From Bradyrhizobium sp. AZCC 2262 (GTDB lineage: Bacteria; Pseudomonadota; Alphaproteobacteria; Rhizobiales; Xanthobacteraceae), in the NCBI RefSeq assembly GCF_036924535.1, contig NZ_JAZHRT010000001.1, positions 3,100,001 to 3,164,000 of the forward strand: DNA of 64,000 nt, in the 5' to 3' direction. A program made the translations under genes and the position numbers. Below are positions 6,003-14,713 of this stretch, piece after piece. How positions within the stretch are numbered: position 1 is the stretch's first letter; each line of letters begins with the position of its first letter. The notes under the pieces are model-generated. The model was not told where the DNA came from, searched no databases, and saw only the letters and a program-made list of their open reading frames with translations.

Positions 6003-9000
6003 TCGCCCGCCTCATCGCGTGGTCGGCGCGCAATCTGCTGCTGGTGTTCTTCGGCACGACCTTCGCCGCCGCCGCCGGCCTCTACGCGCTGGCGCATCTG
6101 CCGCTCGACGCCATTCCTGACCTCTCGGATACGCAGGTGATCGTCTACACCGAGTATCCGGGGCAGGCGCCGCAGGTGATCGAGGATCAGGTCACCTATC
6201 CCCTGACCACGGCCATGCTCACGGTGCCGCGCTCGAAAGTGGTGCGCGGGTTCTCGTTCTTCGGCGTGTCGTTCGTCTATGTCATCTTCGAGGACGGCAC
6301 CGATATCTACTGGGCGCGTTCCCGCGTGCTGGAATTCCTCAACAGCGCGGCCTCGCGGCTGCCGGCTGGCGTGACGCCGACCATCGGTCCCGATGCCACC
6401 GGCGTCGGCTGGGTCTACCAATATGCGGTCATGTCGAAAGAGCTGAACCTTTCCGACACCCGCGCCATTCAGGACTGGAATCTGAAATTTGCGCTGGCCA
6501 AGGCGGAAGGCGTCGCCGAGGTCGCCAGCGTCGGCGGCTTCGTGCGGCAATACAATATCGTGCTCGATCCGCAGCGGATGCGCGATCTCGGTATCACCAT
6601 GCCGAAGATGCGCGACGCGATCCGCGCCAGCAATGCGGATGTCGGCGGCCGCACCGTCGAACTGTCCGAATTCGAATACGTCATCCGCGGCAAGGGCTAT
6701 CTGAAGGGGATCAACGATCTCGGCAATATCGTGCTCAAGGCCAATAACGGCACGCCGGTGCTGCTCAGGGACATCGCCCGCGTCGAACTGGGACCGGACG
6801 AGCGGCGCGGCATTACCGAGCTCAACGGCGAGGGCGAGGTGGCGAGCGGCATCGTGCTGCAGCGTTTTGGCGTCAATGCGCTGGACGTCATTCAAAACGT
6901 CAAGAAGCGCTTTGCGGAGATCGCTTCCAGCCTGCCGAAATCGATCGAGATCATGCCGGTCTACGACCGCTCCAACCTGATCAAGGCCGCCATCGATACG
7001 CTGAAGAACACGTTGCTGGAGGAGTGCATCATCGTTGCATTGGTGTGCATCGTGTTCCTGCTGCACGTCCGCAGCGCGCTGGTCGCCGTATTGATGCTGC
7101 CGGTCGGCGTGCTGATGGCGTTCGGCGCGATGAAGCTGTTGGGGCTCGGCTCCAACATCATGAGCCTCGGCGGCATTGCGATCGCGATCGGCGCGATGGT
7201 GGATGCGGCGATCGTCATGATCGAGAATGCCCACAAGCATCTCGAGCGGGCGAAGCCTGGACAGTCGCGGGTCGCGATCCTGATCGAGGCGGCATCGCAG
7301 GTCGGCCCGGCGCTGTTCTTCAGCCTGTTGATCATCACCGTCTCGTTCATGCCGATCTTCACGCTGGAGGCGCAGGAGGGCCGGCTGTTCAGCCCGCTGG
7401 CCTTCACCAAGACGTTTGCGATGGCGGCGGCGGCGATCCTGTCGGTGACGCTGGTGCCGGCGCTGATGGTAGCGTTCGTGCGCGGAAAGATCATTCCGGA
7501 GCACAGGAATCCGATCAACCGTTTCCTGATCTGGATTTACCGACCGGTCATCAAGGCGGTGATGCGCGCCAAAATAGTGGTGATCCTGATCGCGCTCGCC
7601 GTTCTGGCGGTGACGGTGTGGCCAGCCCGGCAGCTCGGCACCGAGTTCATGCCCAATCTGAACGAGGGCACGCTGCTCTACATGCCGACCACGCTGCCCG
7701 GTCTTTCCGTCACCAAGGCAGCCGAATTGCTGCAGATGCAGGACCGGATCATCAGGAGCTTTCCCGAAGTGGCCTCGGTGTACGGCAAGGCCGGCCGCGC
7801 GGCGACCGCGACCGATCCGGCGCCGACCGAGATGTTCGAGACCATCATCAACCTGAAACCGAAAGCCGAATGGCGGGCAGGGCTGACGCTCGAGGCCCTC
7901 ACAGCCGAAATGGACAAGGCGCTGCAGTTTCCCGGCGTCTCCAACGCCTGGACCCAGCCGATCAAGGCGCGCATTGACATGCTCTCGACGGGGATTCGCA
8001 CGCCGATCGGCGTCAAGGTGATCGGCACCGATCTGGTCGAGATCGACCGGCTGGCCAAGCAGGTCGAGCAGGTACTGCGGACGGTGCCGGGGACGTCGTC
8101 GGCCTATGCCGAGCGCGGCATCGGCGGCTACTACCTCGACATCATGCCCGATCGCGCGGCACTCGCGCGCTACGGCATCATGATCCAGGATGTGCAGGAT
8201 GTGATTGCGACCGCGCTCGGCGGGCAGACCGTGACGACCACGGTGGAGGGCCGCCAGCGTTTCGGCGTCAACATGCGCTATCCGCGCGATCTGCGCAGCG
8301 ACCCCGCATCGATCGCGCGCGAGGTTCTGGTGCCGATGCCCGCGGGCGGCGCCGTGCCGCTGGGGGAAGTGGCAAAAATCGCGCCGGCGCGCGGGCCGAC
8401 CTCGATCCGGACCGAGAACGGCCAGCTCGCGGTCTATGTCTACGTCGATATCAGGGACCGCGACATCGGCGGTTACGTCGCCGATGCGCAGGCCGCCGTC
8501 AAAGCCGGCATTCAGTTTCCGCCGGGCGCCTATCTGATGTGGAGCGGCCAGTATGAGTATCTGGAGCGGGCGGCGGCGCGGCTAAAGATCGTCGTGCCGG
8601 TGACGCTCGCGATCATCTTCCTGCTGCTCTATCTCAACTTCCGCTCCCTGACGGAAACCCTGATCGTGATGCTGTCGCTGCCGTTCGCACTGGTCGGCGG
8701 CCTCTGGCTGATGTGGTGGCTCGGCTTCAATTTGTCGGTCGCGGTCGTGGTCGGCTTCATCGCGCTGGCCGGCGTCGCCACCGAGACCGGCGTGGTGATG
8801 CTGATCTATCTCAATCAGGCGCTCGACGAACGGCGGGCGCGCAAGGCCGCCGATGGCGGCGCGCTGACGCGAAACGACCTCTACGACGCCATCATGGAAG
8901 GCGCGGTCGAACGCGTGCGTCCGAAGATGATGACGGTGGTTGCGATCATGGCGGGGCTGCTGCCGATCATGTGGAGTACCGGCACCGGCTCGGAAATCAT

Positions 9001-9160
9001 GCAGCGCATCGCCGTGCCGATGATCGGCGGCATGATCTCCTCGACACTGTTGACGCTGATCGTGATCCCGGCGATCTATGCGTTGGTCAAGGGCGCGGAG
9101 CTTGGAAAGGTGCCTGTGACGAAAGCGGAGCCCGGACAGGCCGAAGCCAGTGTCATCTAG
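5999..9160 (+). CDS. cusA: CusA/CzcA-family heavy-metal RND efflux transporter
   Basis: 1053 residues, the usual length for CusA (about 1050). There are twelve membrane spans in the RND pattern, two large periplasmic loops, the proton-relay motif GAMVDAAIVMIENAHK in TM4 (near residue 400), and the CusA-like methionine site MLSTGIRTPIGVKV (Met near 661). It exports monovalent copper or silver using proton motive force. ATG at 5999 overlaps the cusB stop by four bases. No outer-membrane factor (CusC/TolC) is encoded next to it, so a channel from elsewhere must be used. Confidence 0.93.
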   Translation: MIARLIAWSARNLLLVFFGTTFAAAAGLYALAHLPLDAIPDLSDTQVIVYTEYPGQAPQVIEDQVTYPLTTAMLTVPRSKVVRGFSFFGVSFVYVIFEDGTDIYWARSRVLEFLNSAASRLPAGVTPTIGPDATGVGWVYQYAVMSKELNLSDTRAIQDWNLKFALAKAEGVAEVASVGGFVRQYNIVLDPQRMRDLGITMPKMRDAIRASNADVGGRTVELSEFEYVIRGKGYLKGINDLGNIVLKANNGTPVLLRDIARVELGPDERRGITELNGEGEVASGIVLQRFGVNALDVIQNVKKRFAEIASSLPKSIEIMPVYDRSNLIKAAIDTLKNTLLEECIIVALVCIVFLLHVRSALVAVLMLPVGVLMAFGAMKLLGLGSNIMSLGGIAIAIGAMVDAAIVMIENAHKHLERAKPGQSRVAILIEAASQVGPALFFSLLIITVSFMPIFTLEAQEGRLFSPLAFTKTFAMAAAAILSVTLVPALMVAFVRGKIIPEHRNPINRFLIWIYRPVIKAVMRAKIVVILIALAVLAVTVWPARQLGTEFMPNLNEGTLLYMPTTLPGLSVTKAAELLQMQDRIIRSFPEVASVYGKAGRAATATDPAPTEMFETIINLKPKAEWRAGLTLEALTAEMDKALQFPGVSNAWTQPIKARIDMLSTGIRTPIGVKVIGTDLVEIDRLAKQVEQVLRTVPGTSSAYAERGIGGYYLDIMPDRAALARYGIMIQDVQDVIATALGGQTVTTTVEGRQRFGVNMRYPRDLRSDPASIAREVLVPMPAGGAVPLGEVAKIAPARGPTSIRTENGQLAVYVYVDIRDRDIGGYVADAQAAVKAGIQFPPGAYLMWSGQYEYLERAAARLKIVVPVTLAIIFLLLYLNFRSLTETLIVMLSLPFALVGGLWLMWWLGFNLSVAVVVGFIALAGVATETGVVMLIYLNQALDERRARKAADGGALTRNDLYDAIMEGAVERVRPKMMTVVAIMAGLLPIMWSTGTGSEIMQRIAVPMIGGMISSTLLTLIVIPAIYALVKGAELGKVPVTKAEPGQAEASVI

Positions 9161-9282
9161 GCGTTGTTTGCAACCTGCTTGAGCTGACCTTTTGGTGGTG
9201 GGCTTCCGACCCAAACTTGTGACGCCCTTCACCATTGCCCCAAAAAAGATCGGATAAGCTTGGTCCTTCCAGGAGGAAGACG

Positions 9283-10605
9283 ATGGCAGATCTTGCAAGA
9301 TGTCATGCCGTGGTTATTGGCGCCGGCATGGCCGGCCTTACGGCCGCTCAGGCGATCTCAGGGCATTTCGGGAAAGTCACGATCATCGAGCGTGACGTGC
9401 TTCCTGCCGGGGCCGCGCCCCGAAGCGGCACGCCGCAGGCCCAGCATGCCCATATGCTGCTCGCGGGCGGGCTGAAGGCGCTGCAGAGCCTGTTTCACGG
9501 ATTTGAGAACGATCTGGCGGACGCAGGCGCCGTGAAGATCCGCACGGGCAAGGATATAAGGTACGAGCGCCCCGGGTTCGATCCTTTCCCGATTCGCGAT
9601 CTCGGAATTCACGTTTTCTGCATGTCACGCCCGCTGCTCGAAGCCGTTACCCGACGACGCGTTCAGCAGACCCCGAATATCGACATTTGCGTGCGCTCCC
9701 GCGTGACCGGGCTTGTCGCGTCGCGTGATGCAAAGCGGATCGAGGCGGTCCGTTATGACAGCGAAGATGGGCCTGTGACCCTGGAAGCCGACCTGGTTGT
9801 TGAAGCCTCAGGCCGCTGCGGCCTGACGCTGCAGCTGCTCGAAGAGCTTTCTCTCGAGAGGCCCGAAGAAACCCAAATCGGCATGGACCAGGCTTACGCG
9901 AGCACCATCGTCGAGCGGCCGATCGATCACAATGCCGACTGGCTCGGCAATATCATCCTGCCGTCCGCACCCGCCAGCAGCCGCGGAGCGTTCCTGTTTC
10001 CGATCGAGAAGCAGCGATGGCTGCTTTCCGTCGGAGCCAATCATGGCGATGCGCCTCCGGGCGACCGCGCGGGATTCATGGATTTCGTCAGGAGCCTGCG
10101 CACCCCGACCATCTATGACGCGGTCAGGGACGCCCGACCGCTGACTGATATCGTCCGTTACAAGCTGCCTTGCAGCACACGGCGGCATTTCGAGCGCCTG
10201 GAGTCTTTCCCGGCGGGTCTGCTCGTCACAGGCGATGCGCTTTGCCGCTTTAATCCGGTCTTCGGCCAGGGCATGAGCGTGGCAGCACAGGAAGCCGTGA
10301 TTCTGGACCGGTTGTTGGCGGAAGGTGTCCCCATGGAGCGCCTGGCGCATGATTTCTTCGCTGCCATTCAGGAGACCATCGCGACGCCGTGGGGCGTTGC
10401 CGTCAGTGATTTCGTCTATCCTGCTACGCGCGGTGTTCGCCCCGCCGACCTCGCCCAGCGCCTGCAATATGGTGTAGCCTTGACCAAGCTCGCCGCGCAG
10501 GACCCCGAGGTGCACCGGCTGACGGCGGAAGTCTCGCAGCTACTCAAGCCGCAGGCCGCGCTGCGCGAACCGGCGCTTGTGGCGCGCGTGGTGTCGCTGA
10601 TGTGA
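9283..10605 (+). CDS. FAD-dependent monooxygenase
   Basis: 440 residues. An N-terminal Rossmann fingerprint VVIGAGMAGLTAAQAI ends with the acidic residue IIERD, and the second FAD motif is LLVTGDALCRFNPVFGQGMS, typical of the aromatic hydroxylase/halogenase superfamily. AGGAGGA at 9271-9277 is six bases before ATG 9283. It lies 22 bases before the epoxide-hydrolase-like gene, so oxidation followed by hydrolysis is plausible. No halogenase WxWxIP motif was seen. Substrate unknown; a geranylgeranyl-reductase-like role is an alternative. Confidence 0.85.
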   Translation: MADLARCHAVVIGAGMAGLTAAQAISGHFGKVTIIERDVLPAGAAPRSGTPQAQHAHMLLAGGLKALQSLFHGFENDLADAGAVKIRTGKDIRYERPGFDPFPIRDLGIHVFCMSRPLLEAVTRRRVQQTPNIDICVRSRVTGLVASRDAKRIEAVRYDSEDGPVTLEADLVVEASGRCGLTLQLLEELSLERPEETQIGMDQAYASTIVERPIDHNADWLGNIILPSAPASSRGAFLFPIEKQRWLLSVGANHGDAPPGDRAGFMDFVRSLRTPTIYDAVRDARPLTDIVRYKLPCSTRRHFERLESFPAGLLVTGDALCRFNPVFGQGMSVAAQEAVILDRLLAEGVPMERLAHDFFAAIQETIATPWGVAVSDFVYPATRGVRPADLAQRLQYGVALTKLAAQDPEVHRLTAEVSQLLKPQAALREPALVARVVSLM

Positions 10606-10627
10606 CGGCAATGTGGGGGAGGCGACG

Positions 10628-11581
10628 GTGGACTTTGTCACTGTCCAAAACGGAGCGATCGAGCTCAATGTGGCGGTCAGCGGCTTGGGGCCGCTGATCG
10701 TCTGCGTGCATGGATTCCCGGAGCTCTCGTACTCCTGGAGGCACCAGATGGCGCACTTCGCGGCACGGGGCTTTCGGGTGGCCGCGCTCGACGTGCGCGG
10801 CTACGGACGAAGCTCGAAGCCGAAAGAAATCTCGGCCTATACGCTGCGTCATCTCGCGTCTGATGTCGTTGCAGTGATCGATCATATGGGAGATGGCCCG
10901 GCCGTTCTGTTCGGCCACGACTGGGGCGCGCCCATCGTGTGGCATACGGCACTGCTTCATCCCGACAGGATCAGGGCGGTAGCCGGTCTGAGCGTGCCGT
11001 TCCGTCCGCGCGGACCGGCGTCCTTCATCGAACTGGCCCGATCCATCTACAAGGGGCGCTTTTTCTACCAGATCTACTTCCAGCAAGAGGGCGTCGCGGA
11101 GGCGGAGCTGGAAGCGGACACCGCAAGTGCCCTGCGCAAATTGTATTTCGCGCTGTCCGGGGCGGCGCCACATAACAAGTGGCTCGAGCCGAAACCGCCG
11201 GAGGCGAGGCTGCTGGATGGCCTCATCGATCCGCAGCCCTTTCCGGACTGGATGAGCGAGAGCGATCTGGCCGTCTATGCCGATGCGTTTCGGGCTGGCG
11301 GCTTTCGTGGCCCGCTCAACCGATACCGCGCGCAGACTCTCGACTTCGCCGATCTGGCCGAATTGGGCGGACGCAGCATTACGCAGCCATCGGCTTTCAT
11401 CGCCGGCGAGCGCGATCCCGTGCGTGCCTTCGTTCCGGGAGTAGACCTTTACGCCGACCCCGGAATCGCCTGCTCCGATTTCCGCGGCTCCACCATCATC
11501 CCGGGTATCGGACATTGGGTGCAGCAGGAAGCGCCAAACGAGACCAACACGGCGCTCGAAGCGTTCGTGCGGCGGCTGTAG
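10628..11581 (+). CDS. Alpha/beta hydrolase, epoxide-hydrolase type
   Basis: About 317 residues. The oxyanion motif HGFPELSYSW and the nucleophile elbow GHDWGAPIVW (Asp nucleophile) are those of epoxide hydrolases and related dehalogenases; the acid/His pair is probably in GERDPV and IIPGIGHWVQQE. A cap-domain tyrosine motif (FFYQIYFQ) supports epoxide hydrolase. GTG at 10628 is preferred because GGGGGAGG ends five bases upstream; a GTG at 10613 has no ribosome site. It forms a pair with the FAD monooxygenase. Confidence 0.85.
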   Translation: MDFVTVQNGAIELNVAVSGLGPLIVCVHGFPELSYSWRHQMAHFAARGFRVAALDVRGYGRSSKPKEISAYTLRHLASDVVAVIDHMGDGPAVLFGHDWGAPIVWHTALLHPDRIRAVAGLSVPFRPRGPASFIELARSIYKGRFFYQIYFQQEGVAEAELEADTASALRKLYFALSGAAPHNKWLEPKPPEARLLDGLIDPQPFPDWMSESDLAVYADAFRAGGFRGPLNRYRAQTLDFADLAELGGRSITQPSAFIAGERDPVRAFVPGVDLYADPGIACSDFRGSTIIPGIGHWVQQEAPNETNTALEAFVRRL

Positions 11582-11680
11582 CGCGGCAGCCGCTTCACGC
11601 GACAAGATAGATCTCTTCGCCGAGCGTAGGCACCATTGCCCTTCCCATCCGAAGCCCGCTTTGGATCATCAACCGACTTC

Positions 11681-11728
11681 AGACGGCGTCCGAGCTATGT
11701 CCGTAGATGGCGTCCGAGCTATGTCCGT
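11681..11728. repeat. Tandem duplication of a 24-bp unit
   Basis: Two adjacent 24-base units (11681-11704 and 11705-11728) differ at one base and share GGCGTCCGAGCTATGTCCGT. They sit in the 272-base gap between the convergent hydrolase and caspase-like genes, where no gene was recognised. Confidence 0.7.
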
Positions 11729-11853
11729 TCATCGCGCCCCTATAAACAGACATCGTTACCCTGCGTCGGCATGTCTCAAAAGGCGACCTGACCAATATTA
11801 TCCGCTTATTTGCAAAGCAGACGCTAGCCAAGAATCTTTGGCGCAGCAGAGCG

Positions 11854-13020
11854 TCACTGCAGGCTCCGCTTCCAGTAACCGGTGCCGAGTTTGCCGGTGA
11901 TCACCGCTGCCGTGTCGCGGATCTCGTAGGAGCCGCCATCGTCGTAACCGGTGAGCCCCCTGTTTGCGTGGATCGACCAGTGGCCGTTGACGGCGGCGAT
12001 CGTGCCTTCATGCGCAGGCGCTGCGCGCGGTCCTTCGGCGCGGAATTTGTAAGTGCCGTCACCCATGATGCGCCAGATCCAGCGCGACATCCCGCGATCA
12101 CTCGGCACCATGATCTCCCAGGTCCCGACCAGCGCCGGATCGATTGCCAGAGAAGAAGGCGCGGGTGCCACCCTCGATGGTGCACTCGCGTCCGCTGGCG
12201 TAGCATTCGCCTGGTTTGCGGCCACCTGGTCGGCTGACGACGGCTGGCCCGCAAGATAGATCGCCTTGCGCGAGAGCGAGCCGTAGACGAAGGGCTGCTG
12301 TTCGTTCCTGGTCACCTCCATAACGTCGTCGCGGACGTTGCGAAGCATGAAGGTGACCTCAACCCCCGGCGTTTCGATATTGTGCAGGAGCGCCGCGGTA
12401 AACGGGCTGTTTCGCCCGTCCCCGTCGAGAGCGGTAGTGCCGTCTCGAGCGGCATAAGCGACCAGCACGTTGCCGACCGGCTCGATACGGCCGAGGCCGC
12501 CGCCGATTACCGCGCGCAGGGCCAGCGATCGGGACATCTTCGCAACGAATGGATTGTTGCGGCAGGCATCGAGTACAACAAGGCCGAGGCTTGTGGTGTT
12601 CGACACCTGCAAAATCACGCTGCGGAGGCTGACGGCTTCATTCGCTGCGTCGGTGTCCTTCTTCAATTCCGCATCAACCGGGATCAACCAGTTTTCGCCG
12701 CTGATTTCCATGCCGTGGCCGGCAAAGAATACCGCCGCCATATCGGCGCCCGCCGCATCGCGCCCGAGCGCGATAAGGCTTCGCCGCATCTGGTCAAAGG
12801 AGGCGTTGGTGACAAGGGTCACGGCGAAGCCGAGACGAGTTAGCGCCGCGGCGATATCAGCTCCGTCATTAGCTGGATTGGGCAGCGTCGGCACGTTCCT
12901 GTAAGTGCTGTTACCGATCACCAACGCCACGCGCTTGCCATCAGCCAAGGCGGGCGAGACAGCGAAGCCGGTAAGCGCCGCGAGAACGCCCAATCCCAGA
13001 ATAAATCCGCGTCGGCTCAT
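11854..13020 (-). CDS. Secreted caspase-fold (peptidase C14) protein
   Basis: 388 residues. A signal peptide with Arg-Arg start (MSRRGFILGLGVLAALTGFA) could follow the Tat or Sec route. The caspase p20-like domain has RVALVIGNSTYRNVPTLPNP, the catalytic His in FFAGHGME (His102) and the catalytic Cys in VLDACRNNPF (Cys153). After a Pro/Ala linker (about 262-290) the C-terminal 100 residues form a beta-rich domain of unknown type (GTWEIMVPSDRGMSRWIW). Alphaproteobacterial metacaspase-like proteins of this build are common and their substrates mostly unknown. Confidence 0.88.
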   Translation of the reverse strand: MSRRGFILGLGVLAALTGFAVSPALADGKRVALVIGNSTYRNVPTLPNPANDGADIAAALTRLGFAVTLVTNASFDQMRRSLIALGRDAAGADMAAVFFAGHGMEISGENWLIPVDAELKKDTDAANEAVSLRSVILQVSNTTSLGLVVLDACRNNPFVAKMSRSLALRAVIGGGLGRIEPVGNVLVAYAARDGTTALDGDGRNSPFTAALLHNIETPGVEVTFMLRNVRDDVMEVTRNEQQPFVYGSLSRKAIYLAGQPSSADQVAANQANATPADASAPSRVAPAPSSLAIDPALVGTWEIMVPSDRGMSRWIWRIMGDGTYKFRAEGPRAAPAHEGTIAAVNGHWSIHANRGLTGYDDGGSYEIRDTAAVITGKLGTGYWKRSLQ

Positions 13021-13287
13021 GCTGGCCCCGGTTCACACCTAGTGGCATCATTTTCTACAGCAACCGCAGCGAAGCAGCTACGGGATTGGCCGATGCAACG
13101 CATGAAAACTCGATGGGCGAATGTCTCCCCACGGGTCAAATTCGGGAGTGCCGTCGATGGCCTGATCCGATGCTTCCAGTCATTAGGCCTCATTCCAGCC
13201 GCCGCCGATTGCCGCGCCAAGTTTGGCGTCTTGTTACGATCGAGCAACACTATATATAATCGGCCCCTTTCGTTGGAGGGCCTGCCA

Positions 13288-14673
13288 ATGCCACTGACCT
13301 CGAGTTCACGCACCGAACGGTTCAAGCAGGGAAAGGCGCTTCGCCACACGACACCGCGTGAAGCGCATGCGGACCTGAAGGGATCGTTTTCGCGCAATGC
13401 CGTTGCGCTCCTCGCCGAGAGCGATCGGGATCGGGTCCCGGAGCTCGTCCCGGAACGCTACGCGCGGATGTCGCTCAACCCGTTCGCATTCCTGCGCGGG
13501 GCCGCCGCCGTCATGGCGGCGGATCTTGCCGCCCAGCCGATGGCTGGAATTCCGGTGCAGGCGGGCGGCGACAGCCATTTGATGAACTTCGGCGCCTTCG
13601 TCACGCCCGAGAATAACATCCTTTTCGACGTCAACGATTTCGACGAGACGCTTCCCGATGTAGATTTCACTGTCGACCTCAAGCGTCTTGCAGCCAGCGT
13701 CGCGGTCGCGGCGCTGGGCTCAGGCGCACCGAAAAAGCAGGCCCGGGCTTTGGCGGCTGCGACCGTCAAAGCCTATCGGTCGCATATGGCCGTACTGGCT
13801 AAGCTCTCTCCGCTGGAGATATGGCACAGCCGGATCGACCTCGAACACGAGATCGATCAGATCGGCAACGCGAGCCTGCGACGCAAGTTGGTCGGCGTGA
13901 TCGGCAAGGCGCGCGGTGAGGGCCTGTCAAAGGATGACAATTTCCCGCATCTCGTCAGCGGCGACAATCCGAGGATCGTCGACAAGCCACCGACCATCTT
14001 CCATTTGGATCCCAAAGCCGATGCGCGACACAAGCTTGGCGTCCAACAACTGCTCGCCGCGTATCGCAAGGGCCTCAATCCGGATCGACTGCGGCTGCTC
14101 GATCGCTTCACGTTGAAGGATCTGGCATTCAAGGCGGTAGGCGTCGGTTCCGTCGGGACCTTCTGCTGCGTGGGCCTGTTTTTGACCAGCGACAACGAAC
14201 CGCTGTTCCTTCAGGTCAAGCAAGCGCAGAATTCCGTGCTGGAGCGTCTTGGCGGCAAGCTTGGGTACAAGGGGCACCAAGGCCGCCGCGTTGTACATGG
14301 CCAGCAGATGATGCAGGCCGCCAGCGATATCTTCCTAGGCTACACGCAGGATGAGGACTCCGGACGCCAGTTCTACGTCAGGACCCTGAAGAACCGCAGG
14401 CTGGGCGGCGTCAGCGAAATCACCGAAGGGGCAGCATTCCCGGATTACGCCCGGCTATGCGGCCGTACCCTCGCACGCGCCCACGCGCGATCAGGCGATC
14501 CCGCCGCGATTACCGGCTACTCCGGCAAGAGCGAGGTGCTCGACGATGCGATCGCTTCCTTCGCGATGGCCTATGCCAAACAAACTATCCTCGATCACGC
14601 CGCTCTTGTGAAGGCAAAGGACCCGGCGACATCGGCCAAGACGATCACGGTCAGGCCCGCAAAGGCTGCCTAG
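13288..14673 (+). CDS. DUF2252 family protein
   Basis: 461 residues. Recognised by GDSHLMNFGAF, DVNDFDETLPDVDFTVDLKR and VGVGSVGTFCCVGLFL, the conserved blocks of DUF2252, a family with a kinase-like fold and no settled activity. ATG 13288 has GGAGGG seven bases upstream, so an in-frame upstream extension to 13042 is not used. It stands alone, divergent from the caspase gene and convergent with ppx; the 267-base upstream gap carries no gene. Confidence 0.85.
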   Translation: MPLTSSSRTERFKQGKALRHTTPREAHADLKGSFSRNAVALLAESDRDRVPELVPERYARMSLNPFAFLRGAAAVMAADLAAQPMAGIPVQAGGDSHLMNFGAFVTPENNILFDVNDFDETLPDVDFTVDLKRLAASVAVAALGSGAPKKQARALAAATVKAYRSHMAVLAKLSPLEIWHSRIDLEHEIDQIGNASLRRKLVGVIGKARGEGLSKDDNFPHLVSGDNPRIVDKPPTIFHLDPKADARHKLGVQQLLAAYRKGLNPDRLRLLDRFTLKDLAFKAVGVGSVGTFCCVGLFLTSDNEPLFLQVKQAQNSVLERLGGKLGYKGHQGRRVVHGQQMMQAASDIFLGYTQDEDSGRQFYVRTLKNRRLGGVSEITEGAAFPDYARLCGRTLARAHARSGDPAAITGYSGKSEVLDDAIASFAMAYAKQTILDHAALVKAKDPATSAKTITVRPAKAA

Positions 14674-14713
14674 ATGGCAAGCGGGCGGTAGTTGAACGCC
14701 GCCGTTTTCGGCG

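Noticed and set aside
11681..11728. CRISPR-like repeat
   Set aside because: Only two units, without spacers; a tandem duplication.
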